Shown here one piece after another: positions 12,367-23,600 of a stretch of 64,000 bases of DNA; the stretch's first letter is position 1; each line of letters opens with the position of its first letter. A model generated the notes under the pieces. It saw only the letters and a list, made by a program, of their open reading frames with translations, was not told where the DNA came from and made no database searches. The stretch spans positions 1,178,001-1,242,000 of the forward strand of contig JALRMH010000001.1 of assembly GCA_026119935.1 (NCBI GenBank), in the 5' to 3' direction. Position numbers and translations under genes: made by a program. Source of the DNA: Endothia cerciana. Taxonomy: Eukaryota; Ascomycota; Sordariomycetes; Diaporthales; Cryphonectriaceae.

Positions 12367-13792
12367 ATGAATGATATAATGTCCTACCAGTATCCTTCCC
12401 CTGGAACGCCTCCCCCCCCATACCACGCCGGCTACCCCGTTGGTCCACACACCACTGGAATGGGTATTGGATCACCGGGTCGACTAGGGAGAAATGGCTC
12501 GCCCACGATGCCGTGTGACCTAAAGCGGTCCGGCTCCCATCCCAACGTCAGGATGGCATCGACACCAGGCTCCGACGAAGCGAAAATGACGGCCGCCGAG
12601 AAGAAGCGGAGCAAGCTGGGCTACCACCGCGCGACGACAGCCTGCAGTAAGATCAACCCACCTCTTGTTGCCTGGAGGAGCTAATCTGACAGGGACTCCC
12701 CCCCCCAAAAACAGCGTGTTGTCGACACCGTAAGATCCGGTGTCAACCAGGCCCTCCTGGGCACAAGTGCAAGATGTGTGAGAAGCTCAACAAGGACTGC
12801 AAGTTCGAGTCTGTGGCCCATCAGGGCCCACAAGACCCGCGGCTCCCGTCGATGCCGAGGCCGCCTGTAGGGCACAGGATCGGCCCTCCAGCTCTGTCTT
12901 CGTCGCCGGCGGCGTCGAGTGGGCACCCCATGGATATGCATAGCGCACATCACGGGCCCATGACGATGCCTCCCATCCAGCACATGGGGCTCGGAGATCC
13001 AACAGATTTGAAAAGTAAGCACTCCCCCCCCCCCCCCGAAAGTTCCGCGGCGTCTGCCGTCGCGGCCAAAAAGAAAGAAGGAGAAGGAAAGGGGAAGAAA
13101 AAAAAAAAGGAAGAAGAAAGAACAGTTGTTGATGGCCCTGTCCAGCGGGTCCCGGATGGCTAGGCCGTTCTGCGTACCCCGAATACAGCCACCACGGCAT
13201 GCCCGCGAGCTGGTCCGTCGCGGACTCCACAGCCGGGTCCGGCCGGTCGAAGCACGGCTCCTGGGGCCATTACGGGGGCCATGATTCCACCACGCAGGGC
13301 CTCGGCCCAAGCGCCTTCCCGGCGTACAACCACACCCCGCCCCCTCCGTCCGGGCCCCCAGGATGGGCCGAGCCCGCCAGCAGGAGCGACGTGCCGTGGC
13401 CCCCGTACCCGCCGCCGGGGGCGGCGGCGCAGCAGCCCTTCTCGCCCGTCAGCCAGCTGTCGGCGCCAACGTCCGCGCCCGCGTACGAGCGCAAGACGCC
13501 GTCGTCATCGTCGACGATGCCCGCGGCCGAGATGTACCCGCCCCTGCCGAGCATGGCGACGGAATCCCACGCCGCGTCGTCGTCGATCTCGCCGCCTGGA
13601 CAGGCCCCGCCGCCGGCCGGGTATGGCGGGTGGCAGCAGCAGCAGAGCTACGCGCCGGCCCCGAACAAGCCCGGCGAGGGGTACGCCGGCGGTGGTAGCT
13701 GGTACTCGCATGCCGGAGGTGGCGACCATGGCACGCAGCCCCCGGCAGCACCTGCGCTGCCGGTCTCTGATGGATACTATGCCCAGCGGTGA
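12367..13792 (+). CDS. Zn(II)2Cys6 transcription factor
   Basis: Three exons, 12367-12646, 12715-13014 and 13164-13792, give 309 residues and stay in phase. The binuclear cluster is split by intron 1 right after its first cysteine. Read across the junction it fits CX2CX6CX8CX2CX6C at about residues 93-120, after the lead-in KLGYHRATTAC. That lead-in is common in a fungal subgroup with HCRRRKIRC-type clusters. Here the position before the second zinc cysteine is itself Cys, so the sequence reads C-T-C-C. The rest is low-complexity Pro/Gly/Ser/Tyr-rich, with no fungal-specific TF middle homology domain seen, so it is a short regulator. Acts in the nucleus; targets unknown. An alternative start is the Met at 12379. 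Confidence 0.8.
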
Positions 13793-15706
13793 GGCCTGGT
13801 CGCATGGAAGATCCCATCCTAGTGCCGCCCGGGAGAGAGAGGAGAGGAGAGGAGAGGAGAGGAGAGGAGAGGAGAGGAGAGGAGAGGGAGAGAGAGAGAG
13901 AGAGAGAGACATAAAGCGACAGGAGCCGCAGAGGAAGAGAGGCACCGGAGGTAGTATGAAAACCATCAGGCCCGGGGGCAGCTGTAGACGGAGCGAGACA
14001 TCCACAGGCACGGCCCGCTCGTCACACCGTCGCCCGGCCCGCAGCACACTCCCGCACCGGGATCCTCATGATGCAAGGGCCACGAGTCAACTTCTCTGTC
14101 GTGACACCAGAAGCCCTGTGATTGGCTCAGTCTTGAGCTGCGGAAATAATGCCATCGAAAAAATAGACCCCCTAGAATATGACAAAGAGGGCCGGAAGCG
14201 GACGTTGACGGCGTACAGCATGGGCCGTCAGACTAACGACAACTGATAGGCTTCCCACGTCCTTGGGGACTAGAAAATGCTCCCAGGACAGAAACTTGCC
14301 AAGGACCTCTCGATGTCGCCAACAAGACCTAACCCGTCCGAGAAGGGGGGCGGCCGGCAGCCCAGCCCCTCGCGATCAGCTCGTGGGAAGACAGGACACA
14401 GCCTCTCGGAACGTAGGTCTGCGACCGGAGAAGGCCTGGCCGTGGTGACCAGCCCGCTCGGGATCGTCGCCACGGGGTAGAGTGTCGCCCGGCTGCCGAA
14501 GAAAGTGAGATGGATGGACTGCTGAGGTCAAGAAAAGGGTAAACGTCGGCAGCAGCGCTTGGATCAGCACAAGGATCGTGCCTTCGGGAATCGGCGGTGA
14601 GGGATCAACCGCAGCGCGTGGGAACCGACCGGCTGGGGCCCAAACTTTAAAGGGGGGGGCCATACTTGCGGAATCACGGTGTATTATTGGAACGGCGAAG
14701 GAGGCAATTGGTCTTGGACATGGTGAGAGGGGAGACGAGAGCGGATAGTAATGGCTGGAGAAGGCGTGATGGTTTTTGTCGTGGGGTTTTTTTTTTTTTT
14801 TTTTTTTTTTTCTTTCTTTTTCTCTCCTGTTCTTTGTGGGGCATGTTGTGATGTCTGTGTCTGCATCTGGGCGGCTCTTGTCTCGGCCTGTGTAATGGTC
14901 TCACTCTCTCTCCATTCATACTAAGCAAAGTGAACATCTTGAAGGAAATGCCGTAATGAGAGTCGGGTCTCGAGAGGGGTTTTTTTTTTTTCAAATTTTC
15001 TTTTTGAGGGGGTTTTTTTTTGTGGAAGTTTTTTCCCTTCTTTTTCTCTCATACTCTCTTTCGGGTGCAGAGGAGTTAATACTTTATTTAGTATGAGAAG
15101 ACACGGCCCAACTTGACCTATTTGTGTTTCTAGGGTGCGGGTGCTCGCATATCTAGTGCCACATCAGTTTCGAACGGCCAGGTAGCCAACGCCAGCTAGT
15201 ATCGTGCGCCCTCCTGATCCCGGCGAGTCTATGGCAGAGCTCCTGGCTAGAGACGGTATAGAAGGGGACGAGCAGCTTTCCCGAAACGCTCGTGCCGCCC
15301 GATCTGAACATGCATGCACCCCTTTCCGGCCTCACGGCGGACTGCTTTCCGGAAGGGCGCATGGGCCGGCCTATGCCACTGCGACAGGCGCAGACACGTA
15401 CCATCCTCTGTCGAAGTGGTAATGTGTGCGCCTCAGCTAGGCGTGGCCCGCATTTGCATCTCAGTGGACGCTGCAGCACACCCACCTTGAAGGTTCCCTG
15501 GTCGTGCTTCCCGTACACGTCCGGAGATCGACGGGCTCTAGTGGCCCTGGCAGATCACCTGCATGTTCCTGACATTCACATGACCGCCTTGGATGCCCCG
15601 GGATTCGACCTTGGCCGCGCCTCTAGTGACATTGCATAGGAGTATTCAATATGTGGCGTGGCCTGGAGAACGACGGCTCAAAAGATGCTTCCCGTTTGGA
15701 TAATAC
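13793..15706. other. Intergenic, 3' of the zinc-cluster gene
   Basis: No gene is supported. The stretch holds the GAGGA/GA repeat just after the transcription factor stop, poly-T near 14787-14810, and further T runs near 14981-15020. Open frames on both strands are short and lack domains. Confidence 0.4.
13835..13909. repeat. (GAGGA)n pentamer and (GA)n repeat
   Basis: About ten copies of a GAGGA pentamer are followed by about nine GA units, roughly 45 bases past the stop codon of the zinc-cluster gene, probably within its 3' UTR. Confidence 0.85.
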
Positions 15707-16183
15707 TCATGCGCCGAGCCGCAGCGTCAGCACCATGAGCGTGATATATGCCACTAGACTCAACACCGTCAGGAGCGTGACACTATTACCACTGGTCCGG
15801 AACCTCTTCCTAATGGTCTGCACCCGGCGGCGGCCCCGAGCGGCAGCAGCAGCGGCATCGCCGCCCTGTCCGGCAAGTCCCGCACCGTCGTCATCATCAT
15901 CTGTCTCCGAGTCCGACTCCTCCTGGTCAAAGAACTGCCTGTTGCCCTCGTACCGCCGGAAGATGGCCACAAGCAGGATGGCCGCCCCGTAGGCGGCGAA
16001 CAGAGCCCCTATCGCATAGAACTCGCTGGTGAAGATCTTCAGGATGATCAGGGCGAATGAGAACTGCGATAACGCCGTCCGCATATATGCACCCTCAAAG
16101 GTCCGTTGCGCGGCACGTATCTCAGTGAGCCTATCATGTGAAACGCTTGGCGTAAGCCGATGAAGCGCGCCGCAGATTTCCAT
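15707..16183 (-). CDS. DUF202 (YidH-like) membrane protein
   Basis: The reading frame contains the fungal DUF202 signature: EIRAAQRTFEGAYMRTALSQ followed by hydrophobic stretches FSFALIILKIF and AIGALFAAYGAAILLVAIF, an RRYEGNR loop, and a last membrane segment before the C-terminus. Three transmembrane segments are expected, as in the family. An acidic and Ala/Arg-rich linker sits between segments 2 and 3. The function of DUF202 proteins is not settled; yeast members are vacuolar or polyphosphate-related only when fused to SPX/VTC domains, which are absent here. The 5' end is uncertain. The ATG at 16183 is the most distal in-frame ATG in this exon, but an upstream exon between 16200 and 16450 is possible. 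Confidence 0.65.
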   Translation of the reverse strand: MEICGALHRLTPSVSHDRLTEIRAAQRTFEGAYMRTALSQFSFALIILKIFTSEFYAIGALFAAYGAAILLVAIFRRYEGNRQFFDQEESDSETDDDDDGAGLAGQGGDAAAAAARGRRRVQTIRKRFRTSGNSVTLLTVLSLVAYITLMVLTLRLGA

Positions 16184-17228
16184 ACGGGGACAAACAACAG
16201 TACGGGTGATCGTCAATCAGGCCTCGCCGAGGCGACAGGGAGCCAATCACTTGATGACATCGAGATGAAATGTGACCCAGAAAGGCGGGATCAACAGGCG
16301 ATGAAGAAGGGTGCGGACGGCATAGCCGTGCATGATGCAGTTGACCTGTCGGATCTGGACCGAAGGGTTTCGGGGACGAGCTGGCGAGCGAGTCTCCGAA
16401 GATCCCCGATAGTAAAAGTAATAACAAGGTCCCGCGGGACGGCAAAGAGAGGACTCACTCTTGCGCCGTGAGAACGACTGAACGAGCCCGGTGCAGCCTC
16501 AGGTGGAGGTGGTCCTCCGGGTGCAGCTGTAGTGCCTGTTATCCCGACACGTCAGTTCAGAAAGCCAGATCACCAGGTTTGCAGATGGACCCGACGTGGC
16601 CCGAGTATGAGGCACGAACCTCAAACATGCCGGAGGTGTGTGGGAAGCACGCAGCCGGCGAGTCTCAGACGAATGCAGCGCGCCGTGTTGCGGCCCGTAA
16701 CTTGTTTTGAGAAGAAGGGGGAGCAGAGGGGCGCTTCGTGGGACGCTGGACCTCTGGCCTGACAATCACGACGAGTTTCAATTGATGCCAGCAGGGCTCA
16801 GGTGGATGGCTCGGGTGTGAAAGGACGACAGTGTCACGACAGAAACGGTGGACTCTTGGTGTGAAGACGAATGGGTTCGAAGACGAAGTTGTCAGGTGGC
16901 TAATGGCAGGTATCAGTTGATAAGGAAGCGAACCCTTCGTAGGAGCGAAGGCCGGACCCGCGAAACGGCAGTGCTAAAATGCCAGTGCTGAAATGCCGGT
17001 GGGGCGGGGGCAGGTGGCCACCGGCGGGGTTGGGGGATCATGTCAATGACTAAGCCGAGCTTTGGCCGCAATGACGGCTGGCCGGCAAGCTGACGATGGA
17101 TGCTCCTCGAGTTTATTCCAACGTCAAGCTACCTTCACCACCAGCAAGCCCGCCCAAACAGCCCGTACCAGCTCCCCAGCGACCGCCTCCCCGAGTCTCT
17201 CGAATCCCCGACCCCACGACTGCCCATC
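16184..17228. other. Intergenic between DUF202 and RNase-kappa-like genes
   Basis: This is the divergent upstream region of both neighbours. It may contain an unrecognised first exon of the DUF202 gene. A pair of near-identical short pieces (AAAATGCCAGTGCTGAAATGCCGGTG) occurs near 16976-17001. Nothing else is recognised. Confidence 0.35.
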
Positions 17229-17281
17229 ATGAAGCCCATCGTGAGCGCTATGCAAGCATGGTCTTGGTAAGTCATGACGAT

Positions 17282-17322
<41 letters not shown>

Positions 17323-17658
17323 CAGGGAGATTGCTCGTCGACCCGATCTGACCGCCGTGCAGCTTCGTCATCTCGGTGTTTGCCATCATCATCCTGTCGA
17401 TCCTGGGCGCCGCCTTCAAGAACAATCACGAGGAGTTCGTTGGCGGCATCGACCAGCCTGAGAACGGGCCCGCCGTGGCGAGCACCGTCTTCATTGCTGT
17501 CTTCGTATACATTGTGAGTCTGCGTGTGTGTTCCTTCTGCGCCACGTCGAGCTGCGTATGTACTAACGAACCGTCTCCACCAGGGCTTCCTCGTCTTCTG
17601 CGGTCTGCAGGGCCTCCTTCACATGCGAGAGAGCCGGCGGGGAGCGATTGCCCTGTAG
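17229..17658 (+). CDS. RNase-kappa-like small membrane protein (V-ATPase f-subunit family)
   Basis: A three-exon gene, 17229-17266, 17363-17513 and 17584-17658, encoding only 87 residues. Donors are GTAAGT and GTGAGT, acceptors GCAG and CCAG, and phase closes exactly at TAG. The product starts MKPIVSAMQAW, has a first membrane segment FVISVFAIIILSILGAAF, a luminal loop with the motif NNHEEFVGG and EDGP-like PENGPAVA, a second membrane segment ending GFLVFCGLQGLLHM, and a short basic tail. This layout is that of eukaryotic RNase kappa and the yeast V-ATPase Vo f subunit, two-helix proteins of the V-ATPase c-ring region. Catalytic RNase activity should not be assumed. Intron 1 carries a CAG/AGC triplet repeat. 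Confidence 0.75.
17282..17320. repeat. (AGC)n triplet repeat in intron 1 of the RNase-kappa-like gene
   Basis: About twelve AGC units begin 15 bases after the splice donor. Intron retention would place a homopeptide in the middle of the small membrane protein or shift the frame. Confidence 0.9.
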
Positions 17659-20622
17659 ATCGGAGCATGCGCATCGGTATATCACGGAGTTCGGGCGTTA
17701 CACTCATTCTAACGGAAATACATAATCGGCTATAGCGAGCAGGATGTAGGACCAACCGCGGCTGCTACGCATCTGGGTTTCAGCGAACGGCTGTGTCATT
17801 TGGGCACCTGGCATGTACAGGCAGTTCGACCTGTGCACGGTTGCAATTTAGAAGAGGAGGGTTGGTTTGTGTACGATATTGAAAACAGATAGATGTCATG
17901 GGAAGAATCAGTGATGTCCTCAGACCCGTCGCCTCCTGTTGAGACTTTGTCCACAGGCTGACCTATGCCTTGGGCTGCAGTCAATTGCAAAGAGTTCGAT
18001 GTGCGTGCCCTCAGAGCCTTGAGACACCCCCGGCCGAGTCGAGAAGAAGGCCCTCTAAAGTTAAGGCTGAGACATTGGAGATTGAAACTGCAATTGCCCT
18101 ATAACCTGTTGGGCTCTTTCAAGCCCAGGCTGGGTGGCCTAGTGCAAAGACACATGAGTCACCCACATCATGGATCATTCCGCCATGGCTCTCGTTGATG
18201 CTCGTTGGCCCATTCTTTCGCGGAGCTCAATAGACCTCAGTGATGAGAACCCATCTCGGCCGTCCCGAGGTCGCCTTCCGAGGCCACATCCTAGGAACTG
18301 CCTCGGAGGTCTTTCTACAGCCCATGGGCAATCATCACTGCGATCATCGCCCTGCCGCGAGAGCTATACCCACTTGCGTGCACTGGCCATGTGATGTGGC
18401 TACTTTGGCAATACATTCTTTCCCAAGGAATGCTCTTCGACGTCGGCCCGGGCCCAGATACGGTCTCAGCTCCTTGACCTCACAGAAGAATTTGCGCGGA
18501 GACGGGTCAGCAGCTGGTAGGTTGTCGCCAAACCAGATGCGCACGCTCTACCTTGCCGCCTTCTGCGAAGTCGCAAAGCCCCTGTGCCTGTTCGACAAAC
18601 TGGTAATAGAAATTTGTATGTAATTCATAAAGCCTCGGACAGCATCGCCCTGTAACAAACACGCAACTTTCTTATGGTCTTGAGCATGGTGACAACATCG
18701 CTGGGACTGGTCCCGAAAGACGTGATCACCGGTTGTATGATTGCTGAGGGGCTGGGCTACAATCTTTGTGACTGAGCTCCATGATAACAATGATCAGGGC
18801 CGATCGGAAGGCCTGCGTGGAGTGACAACTTCTGTCTGGTCGACAAATCAGCCTCGATCTGTAGATCTGCAATGTTACTTTGCCTGCGCCCGACCAGAGT
18901 TATAATTAAAGATCTCAGCGGTCGTTCGTGGTGGTGGACGATTAGATAATACTTCCAGGACGTGCAAACAGCAGCACGCATTGGTGGGATGACATTGATT
19001 GGGCACTAGCAACAACGCAGAAAATAGCAGGGCATTTATTTGCACCTCTTCGTCTCCCGAGGTTGTACGGATCGACGGTCATCTCGATGACCCAAAATGA
19101 CTATGCAGCAGAACCATTCACGGGACACTAGCCCTGGTAGCACGAAAAGTCCTGGACCAATGCTTGCTTCCAATGAACTTCTACCAAGGAGCGACCGGTC
19201 TGATATAGCAGCTTCAGAGGCCACTGAGAGAACAACCTAAAAGCTGACGCCTCGGAGATTAGCATATCGTCAACCAGCGAGCATTAGCGTCATTGCCGGC
19301 GGCTGCCTCTACAGACGGAATACAACAAGTTTTCCTGCAAGTGCATCAGCATAGCGTATGCATGAAGCTGCTCATGCTCGGCGGCGGGAGCGGTCTTGTG
19401 CCGAACCATGACAACGAGAGTGGGGATGTTCAGAGGCCGTCTGCCGGACTTGTTGCCTGCGGACGAGCCGTTGCCTCAGTGAGTGGCCCGGTTGCGGGTG
19501 ATGAATACCGCAATGTCTAGGTCGTACCTAGAGAACCAGATTGGTTTTAGCATGACGAGCAAGGCTTTGTGAGATATGCCGGCTGATGGGGCGGAGGTTG
19601 AAAAAGGTCCAACGTCTTCAAGACCTCGTACATGGTTTTCACCTGCCCAGGTGGTTGAGGCCTTGTATCCGTATTTCACGGACGGTGGGTGACAGGAAAA
19701 CACCCTTGTTCGTGACGGGGGCGATGTTGACATAGTGCAGCGCTTGGTGTGTTCGTATGGCAAGACCACACACCACCAGGTCTCGCCATGCCATGACCGC
19801 AGACCAGAAGACCGTGCTGGAGGATGTCATCCACAAAACCCAAGGAGGTGCTGCTTGCCCAACCGTATGCCTCCTCCCCCTTCACCCACTAGGAAGAAGA
19901 GAAAATCTTCGCCGACCTAGTATTAGGCTTCTGGCTTGCCGCTTGCACTCCGCGTGGGTGGACACCATTCTGGGACCACCCCCCCCCCCCCCCCGCGAGC
20001 GCCAGTCGTCGATTGCTGGTCCTCGCATGTAGGCTATCGGACTAGGAGGGAATCAAGACTTTCTGTAGCGTCGATGGTGTCATCCAGCAGATGAGCTTGA
20101 TTCTGGTTGGGCGCACGGGCCACTCCCTGCTTATGCCCTTCTGAAGAGAACCCTTGAATAAGGTACACTGCAGGTGAGGAGGCAGCAGCGCGCCCATCTC
20201 GTCCATCCTCATCCACTTTCGGCCCACCCTACGCTCCCCTTTTGGGCAATGCTCTCATCATCCAATATCACTTCCAGGCAGCTGCGACCCATCTCGCATT
20301 CCTGGCCCCATCATGAGTTTTCGCAATGTCAGTCCTAGTAGGCAACAGAGCCGTCTGTATCACGCCAAAACGCGCCCTGATGTGTCACGGCGTCAGCGAT
20401 GCTCAGTGGTGCGTGAGCGAGCGAGCGCTAGGCGGAGGCGGTGGCTATCACCAGTATGTGAGCTGGAGGTGGTTAAATATAAATCGTCCTCCTTCCCGGA
20501 CTTGTAGCTCAGTGAAACACGGTATACTCCCGTGCGTTGTCTTGTAGTACGGCACCTCCGTGCATATCAATCTGGTTTCCTACCCCTCCTAGCCCAAGTC
20601 TCGTTTCCTGCCCGCGTCAGTC
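17659..20622. other. 3 kb intergenic stretch
   Basis: No gene is supported on either strand. Open frames are below 130 codons, overlap each other and show no domains. A C run lies near 19979-19994. The last 200 bases are the likely promoter and leader of the ankyrin gene. Confidence 0.4.
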
Positions 20623-23600
20623 ATGTCTGGTCTTGGTCTTCCTCCACTGCCAGCCCCCCATGAGGAGCTGCCAAAGCATATCGCTGGAAATCCTCATGTA
20701 CCCATGGTCGAGTTGCTCCAGCCGTACCGCGATTATGAAGCCAAGCTCCGCCAGCTCTACGCCCAAGACGGCGACAGTGAGGCTCTCAGGGACCCTAACC
20801 TTAACATCCTTCCCATATTCGCGAGAGATCGTCATGGGGTCAGCGTGCGAGCTCGAGATCTTGCCGCCGAGACCCAGCAAGAGAAGGACAAGTACATCAT
20901 GACACTGCCAGAGGACCAGAGGAGGCCCCATGGGTCGCCCGCCGTGGCCAAGTCCCTCAAAGAGTTTCAGCACAATTTCAATGTCTTTTCGGAATCCTCT
21001 CTTGCTGATTTGGACTGGAGCAATGTCGTTGCTGCTGGTTCAAGTGTCGTGAATTGTTTGGTTCCTGTTCCGGAGGAGTACAATGCTTCCAAGAGGACTT
21101 TGCGCGAGTTTTACCACGAGGTTTTCTGTCCCGCGAGCGATGTCGACCTGTTTCTGTACGGTCTGACCGATGAAGAGGCTGTTGAGAAGATCCGCGACAT
21201 TGAGCGGGCCGTTCGCGATGCAATTCTCACCGAGACGACGAGTGTGCGCACGAAACACGCTATCACGATCTGCAGCCAGTACCCAACGCGGCACGTGCAG
21301 ATCGTCCTGCGTATCTACAAGAGTGTCTCCGAGATCCTCACCGGCTTTGACATCGATTCTTCAGGGGCGGCTTATGACGGCAGGCAGGTCTACTGCACGC
21401 CCCGAGCTCTGCAGTCATACATCACCCAGGTCAATCACGTCGATCTCTCCCGGCGCAGCCCGTCCTACGAGAACCGCCTCAGCAAGTACTCTCACCGAGG
21501 CTTCGAGGTGTACTGGCCGGACCTGGAGAGGTCGCGCATCGACCCGACCATCTTCGAGAGAAGCTTTCAGCGGACCCTTGGCCTTGCCAGACTCCTCGTC
21601 CTGGAGCGTTTGCCGACGTCCTCATCTAGAGACCAATATCTCGCCAAGCGACGTAAGGAACGTGGCCGGCCTCCTCTCAATCGTTTCGACTTCAGTCATC
21701 TGCCCGGCAATATAAAGGAAGCCCATGAAGACGAGGTTGCAGAGTGGGTTGATGAGGACGAATTCTCGAATTATCACACCTTCTCTATCCCTTATGGAGT
21801 CAAGTTCCATGCGAAGAAGATTGAGAAACTCCTTTACACCAAGGATTTACTACTCAACGCCGAATGGAACCAAAACAAGGACCGGGAGGTGTATCTGCAT
21901 CGTCATCCTGCCTTTTTCGGACGTTTCGACGATGTCAAGAACGACTGTTGTGGATTCTGCCCCAGAGCGGAGACCGAGGAAGAGAAAGAGGTACACGATC
22001 AGGAGAGCAAGATATACGTCTCTGGCAACGTTTCTTTCATCAGAGATGACCCTGGCAGGCAGCAGATTGGCTCCTTCAACCCGCTCACCGACGACGACTG
22101 GACTGAGATGGCATATGTTGGCAACACCGCTCGCCTCTGCCAGGACATCGTCGATGGCGAGCTGGATCATGTTCAGGACTGGCTTTCTCAGGAGGGCGCT
22201 GATCCAAACACGCGTGACTACACGGGCCGGACGCCTCTTCACCTGGCAGTCACGAACTCCACACCCGACGTCGTCAAGGCTCTTGTCGACCACGGCGCGA
22301 GACTGATCGCTCGCCTAGCTGACGGTAGAACTGCGCTCCACCTTGCTGCCGAGCGAGGCAAGGTTGAAATTGTCAAGATCTTGATGAACAAGAGTGCCGC
22401 TAATGAAGCTGAGGAGGAGGGGAAACAGGCGCAAAAGCGGAGTATCAAAGCGTCCAAGTCAAATACATCTGCCCCGAAGGAGCAAGACATCGGGGAGGCA
22501 GAAGACTCGGATGTCGATATGGTCGATGATGCCAGTTCTGGCGATGGAGACGAGCAGAGCATGGCAACTGGGTCCTTTGTGAATGTGAAGAAGGAAGAGG
22601 ATGCACCTACTCACGATTACGCAGTGCCGGAAGAAGATGAGGACGATCCGGACGTTTACGACGTCAATATCACTGCCTGGGATACCCCGTGCTCAGCGAT
22701 GCATCTCGCTATTGTCTGCGGACACGAAGACATCGTCAAGCTGCTCTGCTCAGTAAGCTGCCATACTGGCAAGGGGTTATGTGTTTCGCTGACGCTCAAT
22801 AGGAGTACGGAGCGGACATTTTGCTTCCAGTCAAGTTCCTGGGCATTTCAAGACAACCGGCAGCAGCTCTCTTGACCCTCGTCCTGACTGCAGGGCTTCC
22901 TATCGAGAAGGCCAAGTCAATGGCCCAAGTTGTTCTCAGTCTTGGGTGCACATGTGCTCAAGCTGATCTTCGTGGGGTCACTGCTTTCCAACATCTGGTC
23001 GACCTGGATGCGACTGAACTTATTGAGTCCTTGATGGAGACTGATAAGGTCGGGTTGAAGAACTCCATCAATCATGTTGCGATCCTGCTACACAGTCTGT
23101 TGATCTGGCCGCTCAGTACGGCCATTCAGAACGGCAATGCGAGAATGGTGCTTCGACTTCTCGACGCTGGGGCGATGCCACAACTTGACTTCGAGACTTG
23201 GTTGAAATACGCGAAACAGTCGAGGTGAGCTGAACGCTCCAACTTTTCTGTCATGTCTTCGGTCAAATACAATTCCGAGGTGGCTGCCCTTCAGACGCCC
23301 CTCCTCGGAGTACAGAAGAATTGCAACCCTAGACGTTTTTATAGCCTGGGGCCGTTGCTAACAAGGACTCATTCAGTGTGGAACCACGTCTGCGCCAAGG
23401 GTACGATGAGAGCATGAGATTGTTCAATACGATGGTCGAGCAGCCAATCGTCCTGGCGGTGCGATCTCCGGATCCATCTGTTATGCTGGAACTCATCCAG
23501 CGCGGTGTGGATGTCAATGCCATGACGATGCAATCAAGAGAAGCGTTGGCACATGGATGGCGCGGGACCAAAGGCGAGATGGTCCTTGATCTCGTCCGGG

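Noticed and set aside
13281..14246. 321-codon Arg-rich plus-strand frame
   Set aside because: It is an off-frame reading of exon 3 of the zinc-cluster gene followed by the GAGGA repeat.
16160..16471. Plus-strand frame opposite the DUF202 5' region
   Set aside because: It has a plausible composition but no domain, and it lies where a first exon of the DUF202 gene on the other strand is equally possible.
17096..17461. 121-codon frame MDAPRVYSN... as the start of the RNase-kappa-like gene
   Set aside because: It is in a different phase from the conserved membrane protein and runs through the AGC repeat and intron 1; the ATG at 17229 gives a complete family-like protein.
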